DNA from: Sabellastarte sp. h YS-2021
Lineage: Eukaryota; Annelida; Polychaeta; Sabellida; Sabellidae
Reading direction: 5' to 3'
DNA length: 64,000 bases
Assembly (NCBI GenBank): GCA_964017235.1
Contig: OZ024927.1
Span: 49,171,293 to 49,235,292, forward strand
In this document: one piece after another, positions 20,176 through 42,881 of the stretch
How positions within the stretch are numbered: the first letter of the stretch is position 1
How the letters are laid out: each line of letters begins with the position of its first letter
The notes under the pieces: model-generated
What the model saw: only the letters and a program-made list of their open reading frames with translations
Told to the model about the DNA's origin: nothing
The model's database searches: none
Position numbers and translations under genes: made by a program

Positions 20176-22957
20176 TTCAGTGGAACACCTGCATTAAGAA
20201 AACGCTTGGCGTTTGTTTTCAAATTCTGTTGAATTAACAAGCTAAGCACAACACAGAATTTAAGATGAAACCAAGGTCATTAGCCCGGCACATAAGAAAA
20301 AATGACTTGCTCCATAAAAAAAAATTACAACTGCTTGTAAAACAGCAAGATCCATGAATTGTTAATGAGAGGAATCATCTAATGTGCTAATAAGACTGTT
20401 TTTCTGTTGGTTACAAATGTAATGTCAAAGTTCATTAGCCATGTAGTGCTATTGAAGCCTAGGATATTGCCATTACGTTTAAATTCAGAACTATATAGCC
20501 AGCTAGATATGAGTCTCACAATCCCATTCTATTTGAGTAGACTCACTTTCTTGTGGATGGTGCATATACTTTACTTTGTGGGGTATTTCATGTTTGTTGG
20601 AGTTTGTCGCATCAATTATTCAATTTCCCATTTCCTCTTCATTTACAGACAAATGGTAAAAACAGAAGAGAAGGGCTTCCACTGGACAACAGATATAAAC
20701 AGGAGGAAATCCAATATACAATAAAGCAAATAAGTGAACTTTAGAAGGAAATATGGCTTTAGAATGATGTAAAACGTGGGTTTTTATGTACATTTAAGCA
20801 ACAAGGAACACATCAAGAAAGGCACTCAATGTGTATTGTGTTGGTTCTCAGACCTGTTTTTGAACTTACATCTACGTGAGATGTGAGCCTGGGCCGTATT
20901 TACGAAAGGTCTTAGCCAAGTTTTTGGCTTAACTTTTGTATAAAAATACAGCCAACTTAAGCCAAAGATTTGGCTAAGACCTTTCGTGAATACGGCCCAG
21001 ATGATTAAATGTCAAATTTGCTGTTACTCATCCAATAAGCACGGGGCGAGCTCACAAGGGTATTTTTTCACTGAAAACAAACATTCCCAGAAACCCCCAA
21101 ATACACTCTGGGAATTTATAAAAAACAACGTACCACAACTGTTATATTGCCATATATCCATGAATAAAACAATAATGGATATATAATATATATCGCTTTA
21201 TGAAAATTGTAATATTGTTGAAAATATATGCAAGTATAGAGGAGTTATGACTTATTAAGAGTTGTACAATTGTAGACACTATGGTTCCCGTACATTAGGT
21301 ATAGATCATAATTTATATTCATGAATTTTCCTTTGGCAAGTCTTATTTGAACCAAAATAAGATCTCACCCTGTAAGCTGAATTACATTAATGGCTTTCAT
21401 GAAACATATTTCACTAATTTTAAGACCAGTATCCTTATAATAATATCCTAACAAGGGGGGGATTGATGGTATTGTAATCAGGTTTGTATATCAGTTTGTC
21501 TCTCAGTATGAATAACTCAATAACTACACATCACGTCCAGGCCATATTTACTCAAGGATCTACCTGTGATTCACTGCTCCTCAAAGATGGTCTGAATACG
21601 GATCTGGCTCACAAATCCAGAATGGTTTTTGTCATTTTTTGGCAATACCTGTGGGCGGGGGTTTGTAAGTTTCCCAGGCACTGCTGGGTTTGGCTTGATT
21701 TTTTAAACTTTGTAAACAAAACACATTCACAGTATTTTGTTCAAGTTATCGCTTACTGATACCTACAAATATACAGTATTTTCTTGTGCTAGAGCCTCCA
21801 AGTATTTCAGTTATATTGGTTTAGAGTGCAGATGTATAATTAATACTGTTCTGCCAGAATAAACTAATGCTTTGGGCTTGTTTGCGATGTGTGTAAAGTA
21901 CAGCCTTAAAATGAAATTGGGGGATAAAATTGGTAACACTCGAAAACCAAATCAGTTCATTGTGTGATATACTTGGTTTCATTTATTCTGTGACAATTTA
22001 ATGTGTTGTTACTTATACATTTTTAATGCAGCTATCATCAGTAATTCACATTACACAAAAACAAGCATATTTCAAATAAGACAAACAAATAAATTTGAAC
22101 TCAGTGGAATTCTGGGGGTTTCATTAAAAAATTGACAAACGAATATTATATTAAAAAACAAAGATGAAATGCATTCAAATAAACTCATTGCTTTGATAAA
22201 AGACATTTTTACCGTACTGTACATATAAAAATATATTATTAACAATTAACTAATTACTTACTTAATAGTGTCGAGTTTCTTTCAATATTATATGAACTGC
22301 TACTATTTTGCTTTATCTGTATTAATCAAGATTAAAGTAATATTCTTCAGCTTATTTTCCATGAACTAAAACTAGTTCATGAAGAATTTATCGTTATTTA
22401 ATTAGGATATTTAATGACAATTAATTAACAATTAATAATTACACTAACTACAAATCATAGCAACTGAATTATTGTACTATGTCTGATAATTTAATCAAAG
22501 TATTTATGTGCATTTATACAACAAACAATTAAATGCTATTCAAACTTATATAAATAAATTGCTACAGATTTTATACTATTTTTCAAGACATTCAATGCGC
22601 TGTATTATCAGCTGTGAGAATGATTTAAAAATGAAGAAAATGCATAAATTTGTGATATTCGTGTAACCAATGTACAGATATTCAATTACATTTATTGCAT
22701 TAACAACAGACTAATTATGATTATAATACTTCACAATATAACAAATAAATACTATTTAAATTGATGTGATAAAGGAATTTCCTTAAATCATCGAAATCAT
22801 TGTATTAAACATCAAATAAATTAGTTTTTCTAATATTCAGGTAAGGATGATATCTGAGGTATTCAATAACATTTAGTGCATCGTCAATACTCAAATTAAA
22901 GTCAATATGACATAAATATTTTGTAATATTTATGTCAATTAAATCATTTAGAGATAT
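20176..22957. other. Intergenic stretch without a supported gene
   Basis: AT-rich DNA between the transposon remnant and the 3' end of the membrane collagen gene. Apart from the palindromic MITE at 20889-21000 I see only short accidental frames. The last 700 bases are very AT-rich and may include the collagen 3' UTR. Confidence 0.7.
20889..21000. mobile_element. Palindromic MITE, 112 bases
   Basis: The ends are inverted copies: CTGGGCCGTATTTACGAAAG on the left and CTTTCGTGAATACGGCCCAG on the right, with inner parts (GTCTTAGCCAA / TTGGCTAAGAC) also inverted. It has no coding capacity. Related termini occur at 34914. Confidence 0.85.
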
Positions 22958-33424
<10,467 letters not shown>

Positions 33425-33627
33425 TGTTTAAAGTATTTTCTGTCTGATTTCTAATCCTGCTGCATCACTACTAATTACTTATGCCACTTTCTGATTGACC
33501 AAATTATATTGACCATTATATCCTAATATCAAATATACAAATTCTTCACGTATATAAGAGCAAAAACAAAGTGATGGATAGGGAGGTTTTTTGTTTTAAA
33601 AAATATTATGGACAATGAAGTTACAGT

Positions 33628-33830
33628 TAGTGGTGGTGGACCAATTCACGCCCACCCCTAAATTTATCCAAAACAATCACAGTTAAACAATAAATTACAA
33701 ATGTAAATGTTCCATTTGATGATTATCTATGATGTGGTAAACATCTTCTCTATGAAAAATTATAAATCTTCAAGAAAATTGAGGGTGGGCCTGAATTGGT
33801 ACCCGGGCGTGAATTGGTCCACCACCACTA
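33628..33830. mobile_element. TAGTGGTGGTGG MITE, copy 1
   Basis: About 200 bases bounded by inverted repeats: TAGTGGTGGTGGACCAATTC on the left and GAATTGGTCCACCACCACTA on the right. No coding capacity. A TA duplication typical of Tc1/mariner-type transposition is compatible. A diverged second copy is at 45042. Confidence 0.85.
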
Positions 33831-34913
33831 TAAGTAAAGTGAAAATATTTAAATTTCAAACCTTGGAAAAACAACATAATATTTAGGTACTAGTAGAGCT
33901 TTCACATTTAAAAATAAATTAGAAATTGGTGTACTGACCAAAACAGCTTGAAATTAGTATAGATACTATATAAATTTAAATAATTATATTAACTAATTGT
34001 ATATCGACCACAAAGTCTTATTTAAAAAAAAATCAACAACGAGTATCCAGAAATTTAAAGCTAGTCCACTACTAGTATACTGAATGTAATACAGTATAAC
34101 ATTTGTTTTACAACACTTTGAAAAGGACCGACACTACTACACAGAAACGAGGTCCATATTTAAATGTCCTTTCAATATCATTATATGATGTAGAATTATT
34201 CTTAGTTCTCCTAGAAGGTAAAGATAAATTCCATAGAAAAAATAATAGTAGATATAAACATGAAGTCCAACATTAATCAATTTTGAGGCTGTGGGCTTTC
34301 ATAGTTTAAATAAACTAAAACTGATTTTAGTATTGATGGTATTAAAGAATGCTAAATATAATATTAATTGTGCATTAACTAGATCGTTCAAGGTGTTCAC
34401 TGAAGCATGAATATCTGCTGAATGTTGATAATATTATTTATGACTAGTTCACTGGGAATGAATTTGGATTGTAAAAGCATTGTTACTACATCAGGCTTGG
34501 TTTTTTTACAACTAACCAGCTCACAAATCGCAGTTAGGTTCTAGGACTCATATAGAATAACTCAAACTCCTGAATCCTGTATTTTAACAATGGTTAGATT
34601 AAAAAAATATAGATTCTAATTCAATATAAAAACCGCCTTTGATTCTTTTTTTTTCTGAACCTGGTGAGGCTTACTATGAGCCTAAGGTCATCTTCACGAA
34701 AAGTTTTTTCCAAATCTTAGGCTTAACCTTTTGTGTACAAATATAGCCAACTTAAGCATAAGATTTTTTCAGACATTTTCTCAATCCTGCCTCTGTTTTT
34801 AAACAGCAACACCTCTGTGGTCCGATGGCCAGTAATTTTGGCATTTTATCATTTTCCTCCCACTCTGCCCACAAGTAACAATGCTGAGGACCTGTCCCAA
34901 TATGATCCTGGGC

Positions 34914-35290
34914 TCGTATTCACGAAGGGTCTTAGACTTAGCCAGGTCTTAGGCTTAAATGCAGTCTTAAAGTTAAGATGTTTGTCTCAGCTAAGTTTTA
35001 TCTTAAAACCGTATTCACAAAGGGTGACTTAGCTAAGTCCAAGATTATCATGTGACCTTTCTTTTGTATTCAAACTATATTATTGGTGACATATATCCTT
35101 CATTTAATGCATTTTATCTAAGGAAAATTGCTGTTTTGAAATGGAAAACCTTGTTACCAAATATAAACTTCCCAAAGACTGCTTTAGTGAGGTGTTCTGT
35201 ATAATTATACTTTATTTACAGCCATTTCAAATTTTGAAGTGGAGAAAAGTTTATGGCGGCCATATTTAAAATACCACCTTTAACTTCCTA
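34914..35290 (+). mobile_element. Non-autonomous repeat with GTATTCACGAAGGG start, copy 1
   Basis: Starts with GGGCTCGTATTCACGAAGGG and repeats that motif at 35010. The body (GGTGACATATATCC, CATTTCAAATTTTGAAG, GGCGGCCATATTTAA) recurs in reverse orientation near 46990-47382, defining a dispersed family. A shorter related fragment precedes it at 34685-34785. Ends are approximate. Confidence 0.65.
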
Positions 35291-35407
35291 TTACCCCTGT
35301 GGTCATAGGTTTGAATGTGGAATGTACTGACGACCTGTTCTGACATGATATTAACTTATATTATTAACCATAGCCTTGACCTTTGATCTATATTAAATTT
35401 AATAGGT

Positions 35408-35641
35408 GGGGGCGACGATGGCAGAGTGGTAACACTCTCGCCTCCCACCTCTGAGGCTGGGTTCAGTTCCATGCACGGCCTCAAGTGGGAAAGCTGGTAG
35501 TTGCTTGCCGTTGGTCGGCAGTTTACAGTACAGAGCCCTGACGAACTGTATGTACTGGTTTCCTCTGCCCTTCCACCTACCCGTCGTGATATGACCTGTA
35601 CAGTGTTGAAAGCGACATAAAACCCCAAATTAATAAATATA
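35408..35641 (+). mobile_element. tRNA-derived SINE, copy 3
   Basis: Third copy of the family, with A box TGGCAGAGTGGTAACACTC and a mutated B box (GGTTCAGTTCC). It is flanked by the 9-base repeat TTAATAGGT (35399-35407 and 35642-35650). The other two copies keep a better B box. Confidence 0.92.
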
Positions 35642-38439
35642 TTAATAGGTACTCCACTGTGGTGTAGTAGTAATCAAATTTGTCATATAATCACTGTCCT
35701 GTAACCTGTGTATTTGTGGATTGAATCTAGTACATGACAACCTGAAATTTACAAAGGGCCTGTCTCTGTATGGTCATTTACTGTCAATATAGAAATAAAA
35801 GATATACTCCCTTAATGAATTACACATTCTATCCCCAAGTGGTTGATCAGTAAGCATTCATATCCAATTTATCCATATTTTTCTGTGTATTACCTCTTCT
35901 AGAAATACCAGACGTGGCTTTCCAAAATTTAGGTTCTTTCAAGCCCCCTTCTTTTAATCATTATGCATTAACGTTTTAAAATTTTTCCTCTTGATACAAG
36001 AACTAGTCCACCAGAAAGCATCTTAAGACCTAACTCTTCCCTACTCAGTATCTTCACCTCGTTCACACACCCAAAACTTTGGGTTATTGATCTAGAGTGT
36101 CTCCCGACCATTGCTTAATTTATTTATTTATTACGTTAGTCAAACACACTGAGTTTTCCCATGTGGGGAAGATATTGTGTCTGCATAGTAGTAGACTGCA
36201 GCTGCAGATAAAATCATATAAAAGTCTTTTTGAATGATTGCCTCTGTGCTGATTCTGAAACCCGAGAACCAGGAGGAAGCAAGAATGCCTGGTGAAGGAA
36301 AGTGACTGCTGTGGTAACAAGATTAGCTAGGGCCAAAGATATCATGCCTTGACTTGGAACCATCAGGGCCTATGAGAATCTGGTTATGCCCTAGTAGCAA
36401 GGCCACTTTAATAGAAGATAGTCTTGATTAAAAGGTGAGGGAGACCTTGGCTGCATGGAACAAAATATACAGGCATTCATGAAGGCGATCTTTAAGGAAA
36501 AAATAAATCACTAATTTATTAACTGAATGATTTGGTATATGGAGCAGGTGGACCAATAGAACTCTGCTGCATTTAAAGTGGAGGCTTTTAACCTCGTCAC
36601 ACTGCTGCAAACAAGGACCAAACAGAAGTCCCAGCATATTTCCAATCAGCCAGGATACCAACCTGAGCCTGGCATTTCATATCAGCCTCTGTCTTGCACT
36701 ATATATCTCATTGGGGTCACCTATTTACTTATCACAAGATCAAACACAGAGAATATATGTCTCCCAGTAGCCACAACAAACGCAAAGAGAAGCTCTAGAC
36801 ACCAAAGACTGTACAGCAAACACAAAAATCTGACCAGTTAAAGCATCGAAATCAGCCAACACAGCTAGTCTGGTAATCACAGCAACCTGTCAATGTATAC
36901 CAACCACAACAGCAGTGGCCAGTAGATGTCCAAGTTATGGACATAGCATGCAACCATAGTTCTACAATACAGGAGTCAGGTTCAAATTTCCAGCTTTAAC
37001 TTATTCCAGATTCTGTTGAGGATCCACACCATACAACACGTCTGCCTCTTCCTGGACGTAGGAAGTTCTTGACTTGCACACAATAGCTGCTGAAAGTCGG
37101 ATATGCCTCATCATTTTACTCCACCATCACCAGCAGCATTAACATGCTTGCCTGAAGGAACATCAACTTTTCAGCCTTATAGGTCCTTATCATAACCAAC
37201 CGCACCTTTAAAACAACAGTTATTTTGCCATGCAGTGTGCTCAAAATGAACCTTTCAGGTCAAAAAGGAAGTAGTCCTCATTTTAAACATACACATGCTT
37301 TCATATGCACATTTCCCCTGCACAAGTAGAATAAATAATGAAAGATGTGAAAAAATAGAGAAAATAAAATTGTAACAGAGTGAAAGAAAACCAAGAAAAA
37401 AGAAATTAAAAAGAAAAAAATGGAAGAGTAAAACTAAATTAAAACATTGCAAAAGGGGGAAAAGTTTTGCATGGAATTAAATGTCCAGTAAGACAAGAAG
37501 TGGGGATGTTGTTTTTTTGTTTTTTGTTTTTTTTTTTGTTAGAAGAAGGTTTGACAATTGTTCGGGCCAACATGGATGGTGTGACTGTAATAATTTTCTG
37601 TTTGGTAGGCTGGAAAATTTTAGTAGTTCAAAGTTACATGCAAACATAACTTTAACTTTATTAGAATCATCGATGATATAAGGAACAATTAAATAATTAA
37701 TATGTTTGCCAACAGAGCTTTACACCCCTTTCAACGGTTAAATTCATAGAATGATAGACTCTTGTTAAGATTGGCCACTATGATCAGGTTGGCCACTATG
37801 ATACTCTGATTCCAAACGTCTAGTAGTGGGATATAAGTACATACAATAACTTTTTTCAGAATTTCCCCCATAATTGTTAAAGGACATCTCAGAGATAATT
37901 AAACCATGCATCCATTGTCTGAGATACTGGTTCAAGAGGCCCCTCAGCCATGGTCCAAAGCCAACTGTTACCCGCCTATACTTTACATCTGTAAGGACTG
38001 TCTGCAGGCAAATGCCTCATAGCCTAGTAGCTCCTGATGAGTAGCACATAGCCATCAGATATCCAAGAAATGGGAACAGTCACTGCAGTCAAGACATTAT
38101 TTAGTCATGTACATAAAATGAATGAAACAGCCAAACACTAACTAACGCAGAGGTGACAGCCTGTAATTAAATGTCAGTATTGCTAACTGCTGGACCACCA
38201 AGGACCTCACCATCCCCATATCACTGAAGAACCTAAAGAGTCCATGAAAATTAAGAGGTTTTGGCTTCCCCAGAGCCATCGCCAATGTTATTGAGAATGT
38301 TGGCTATTTTTTAACTTCTTTTTTCACATATGAAAAACATTTTATTTTACTTCTGCATAAGGGAGACCCTCATTATTTTGATTGTTTTATTCTGGGTTAT
38401 GGTGTGGGGTATATTATGTAAATTGTATTTATATTTTAT

Positions 38440-38468
38440 TGGGTCGGGGGGGGGGGGGGGGGGGAGGG
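38440..38468. repeat. Poly-G tract
   Basis: About 20 uninterrupted G, a rare run in this AT-rich DNA. It could form a quadruplex; its length in the assembly may be unreliable. Confidence 0.9.
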
Positions 38469-38891
38469 GAATTTGGCATGATTTAATTTTTATTATTTTT
38501 ACATGGCCATAGTCAAATTGTTGTTTTTTGTGATTTTTAGGTATTATAAAAGAAATAAAAATAAAATTTTTGAAAAAAGTTGGATAGCCCTTAAAAGGGC
38601 AAATAAACTTGGAGGTCAGGCAGACATCACTCGTCAATAGTGTTTTGGTGGAACTGATTGGGAATGGGGTAACAATCATGAAGCCTCTGATTTCTTTGAA
38701 TCTCTCCTGAAAGTCAAAGAGTAATTCAATAGTAGCACACCTTGGAGCATATGGAAGTTTGCCCTTGATGGACACAGAGGCTATGAGGTCTGAATCAAAA
38801 CTGCATCAAATATAAGTATTATTGTGTGCTTGTGGTCCATGAGCCTTGTGTCGTATGTGATGTGACATTAGGATGTGACCATGTATATGTT

Positions 38892-40150
38892 ACAGGCAAA
38901 TTGTGTAATCAGGCATTTCATGAAATGCCTAAAAATTCCAGGCTTTTTGCGAAATACCTAAAAGTTGTAGGCATTTTATGTAATGGCTGGATTTCAGCTC
39001 CAGGTATTTAACGAAATGCCTAAATCAGGTGCTCCAAACATTTTTAGCCTGTTTCCTGTTATTGCAGGTTCTTGATCAGCCTGTGTTGGAAGTGGAGTAG
39101 GTACGTCATCAGACGATGACACCAGTATCTGAGTGGATGTGTTATTTTATTCAGAGGGCTCTGGCTCATTGCCCAATGGTAAACTTATTTTTAATCCAAC
39201 CTTGGCTTCTATCCAAACATAGCAGCATAATGACAACCACTGTATGGGAACCACTGCTTTTTATGAGTTTGGACAAATTGAAGTCCAAGACACCAGCTCA
39301 TTTCAACAAACTTTTAAACATTAGTTGATTAAAATGCATACTGAAGATATCCATGTCTGCTTACCTTTCATAGCCTCTTATGCTAAGGGTAATGCTTTAT
39401 ATCTGTAGCTAATTGCAATGTATATCAAAGCTAAATGAATTCCCTACTTTAAGTGATTATGTTAATGAGAACCCCTGTTTTACATTCATTAAAATTCAGT
39501 TAATTCAGTTAAAGTTCACATGGACTATTTCAAGGAATATTTCAAAGAGTACCCCTGCTTTGATTAATATCAAACTTCAGTTAATTCAAATCAAAGGTTA
39601 TATGTTTTCTCTATTTCAAGTAAATTTTTTTTTGAGGAACTCTGCTTTTATATTCACCCAAGTCCAGTCAGTTTAGACGAAGGCTCAAATGGCTTGTTTA
39701 TCTCAAAGGATAATTTCAATTAGATCACCTGCTTTAATATAAAGAAATGGTCCAGACTTCTATAAAATTCTCTATATTACTTTTGACTGAAAGTTAAAAT
39801 ATATGCCCTACTCGTTTAGAATATTTCTTCCATATGAGTCTATCTTGTTACATATTACAGAGCTTAAAATGCCACACAAGTTAAAAATTTTCCAACGATA
39901 ATGGTCTAAACAGATTTATGATTCTGCTTATTTCTCTAAAAATAGCTGGATAAAACATCAAAACAGTGTCCATAATATAGAAATATCACATTTCACATTT
40001 TGCTTTAAGTACATCAGGCAAGTTGTGTTATAAAGATGGCCAAATTTTTGGCATTACATGAAACACCTGGAAATTTCACCCATTTCACGAAATGTTTAAG
40101 TGAATCAGGGATTTTGCAAAATGCCTGATTACACAGTTTGCCTGTAAAAT
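38892..40150. mobile_element. Non-autonomous DNA transposon with long imperfect TIRs
   Basis: The left end reads TTACAGGCAAATTGTGTAAT and the right end, inverted, reads TTACAGGCAAACTGTGTAAT; both continue into AGGCATTTT-type motifs for about 130 bases. Inside the TIRs the palindrome AGGCATTTYRYGAAATGCCT recurs. The interior (39.4-39.75 kb) has imperfect repeats of roughly 105 bases (CAGTTAATTCA). No transposase frame is seen. Confidence 0.75.
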
Positions 40151-40527
40151 ATATATGTATGAACATCCAAGGCTGCATAGTTCCCTGTTCTACCTGTCAT
40201 GCTTGTTCCCCACAAATTGTTTTGTGAGATCAAAGGAGACCATTTGAAATTTTTTCCCAATAAACATTGTCTTGTTCTTGGATTTTGTACAATGCAAAGC
40301 AGCCCGTATCTTTTGTGGGCCGGAGGACTGTTCCCAACAAGAAATCAACTTTCTGTGAAAATGTTACTCTACTCTGACCCTGAATAGCATCTTGAAAAAT
40401 TGCAGAGGTTTAAATAAGTTATAAGAGTCCTGGGTTTCTGGATGGATGTAGCTTTGTATTGATAATTTATTTTTCTGGATGGCTGTCTTTCTGCATTGAT
40501 GCTTGGGGCTCAGTGGCTGTTGACATT

Positions 40528-40615
40528 TCTAATTCTAATTGGACTTTTATAGCGCTTTTATAGCATTTAAACACCCCTATTCAAAGGGAACTCTAAGGCA
40601 CAACAGAACCAAAAA
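40528..40615. mobile_element. LINE 3' tail fragment
   Basis: The segment with TTCTAATTCTAATTGGAC and TTTTATAGCGCTT...CTCTAAGGCAC matches the 3' end of the LINE at 54374. The orientation is minus, and only the tail is present. Confidence 0.7.
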
Positions 40616-41309
40616 CAGTCAACCAATTTGCTAATGTTTTGTCCCTTAATTTGTTTCCTAAAAAAGTAAAAATATATCTTAATCTAAACCTTTTTTTGGT
40701 CAACGTCATATGACTCCATTCAAATTTGTACGCTGATTTGTTTCTGACACATTTTCAATATGTGATGTATAACTTAAATAGAAGAATGAGAGTAGTGCAA
40801 TTAAACACTGCCATAAAGTGGCATATATAAAGTTTTAAATAGTTAATATTTTACTTTATATGAAGCTTTACCAAAAACAGAAATGCTATGATAAGCATTC
40901 ACGAATACTTCACTAGGCTTCCCCTTAATGTCTTGATCACTCAGGTCCTATGAAATTACCCAGATGTTTCTCCATTGTGATACAATGAATATGAGTACTC
41001 TCTAAAAAGAATCCCTGGATATTGCTACCACAAGCTTTCAACTTAATTTGATCAGGATTCATAATTGATATCATATTTTTTACAATATTCCTTACATTTT
41101 TAATGCAGGTGATTCAGCGATAGGTGATAGAAAATAATCTGCATAATCAAATTTTCCATCAAAGGTACTATCTATATGACATCCAAAACCACAGTGTTTC
41201 AACTATTGAAATAACATATCAATGTAAATAGTAAAAATAAAAATTCATCCTGGTTTACACCATTAGACACAGAGAACTGCGCTGAAAACATCTGGCAAAT
41301 ATTAATTCA

Positions 41310-41645
41310 TCAATAGTTTGTCAAAATGGTGTCTAAAACAATGAACTGCCCAAATGATTAACTTATACCTGTCATTATCTTGTTTGACAAATTAACTGAC
41401 AAACTTATGGCAAAAAAATGACCCTGATTGTCCAATTAATTGTCGTTTTGGGCACCTTTTATTGGCCACATTCTTATGAAAATAATTTTAAATTCACTAA
41501 TTTTCTTGTCATCAGTTTTCAGTCTATTTGACCAATAAGTTATCAACATTTGGCTGTCATTCAACAAGAAAATGGTGTTTGAATATTGTCATTTAGGAAA
41601 CTTGTTGTATTAGGCACCATTTTGACAAGTAAATAATTTTCAGTG
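41310..41645. mobile_element. Candidate MITE with GTCAAAATGGTG inverted ends
   Basis: TTGTCAAAATGGTGTCTAA on the left and its near-inverse TTAGGCACCATTTTGACAAG on the right bound about 320 bases rich in short repeats of TTTGACAA and GTCATT. No coding capacity; the edges are approximate. Confidence 0.5.
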
Positions 41646-42881
41646 TGTCAGCTCAGGGAATTCCCCATTTTACAGACACTACGGCATACTTGACGGACAT
41701 ACATAAAAATCAGTGTACTCAATAATAGCTTACATAAGCCCTTTTCAATTAACAGATGAAACAACTTGAACATAGTTTACCGTCTTAAAAACTTTACTTG
41801 CATCAAACATTGAGAAGTACACATTTGAGTTCCTATTTTGTAGTGCTGTATTATTTCTTTAACCCACTGGTAAATTTGTTACTAATCCAACAAACAAATA
41901 AGTTGTAAAGTGTTGCTGTTAAACCCATTTTGCTTATCAGAAATAAACAATACATTTGAATGCAACATATTTACGGTTTTGTCAAAAACTTTAAGCAGAA
42001 CTGAACTTAATACAATTCCTCTGTAATTGTTTAAAACACTGGCTCATTTTTTTTCCCTGATTTAGGGATGGGTACAGTCTTTGAAATTAAAACCCCTTAG
42101 GAACATACCATGACGAATTATGGAACATGTTGATATCCTAAAAGAGATAGTCAAATTACCTGAATGAGTCTGTTTCTATGTTAGCATGTGGGGGGTGGGG
42201 GTGGTGGGGGCTGATGATAAGGGCAAGCCTCTCAGTAGGTAAGTCTTTAATTATTGTCCAAACCCAGCGATACTAGAGTGTGGTCTGATGGTTTGCGGAA
42301 GTTTGTTCCATCCAGAAGAATCATAAAATCCCATTCATGCCTAAACTTCAATATTTTATGGAGTTTAAACAATATTTGAAACTGTTATTATTCTCATACT
42401 ATTAATGACTAGGTTACAAAGGTTACTTCTTGCACAAGTAAGATTCAAAATTCCCCCCATATAGAATTGAAACACACAATTTTTACAGGATCTCTAATGA
42501 AAGTAGTCTGTATCATTTGTGCAATGCAGAAAACATTGAAGATAAAATGACACAACGTATATGTGAAAATGTAAGCTATAGTAACAATAAAATAAGATCT
42601 CATTGGAATTCTAGAGATGTCTCTAAAACTGTGTCAAAATCGAATACAGGTTCAAAATTCACTCACTTGTTTGTCACTTACAAATTTCATATATTTTTAT
42701 TTTTATCAAATTTTACAAGGGGCGCTTTACTCTTTCATTCGTATTATTTTACAGTAACAAGTACATAATAGTGTTTTTTTATCTTTTATGCAACCTGAAA
42801 TTCTTGATTTCGAGAGATGTTCTTGTTCCGTCAATCATGTGACTTCCTATGACAAATGTACGTACAAAAGGTGGACAGACA

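Larger units (their letters stand above)
33425..42848. other. Intergenic stretch without a supported gene
   Basis: About 9.4 kb lie between the divergently transcribed collagen and PRCP genes. I see only repeats (entered separately), a poly-G run at 38447, a CA/CC-poor AT-rich background, and accidental frames of at most 140 codons with no recognisable domain. The promoters of both genes must lie at the two ends. Confidence 0.7.

Noticed and set aside
38347-38775. 142-codon minus-strand frame
   Set aside because: It crosses the poly-G tract as a run of prolines and has no recognisable domain or neighbours.
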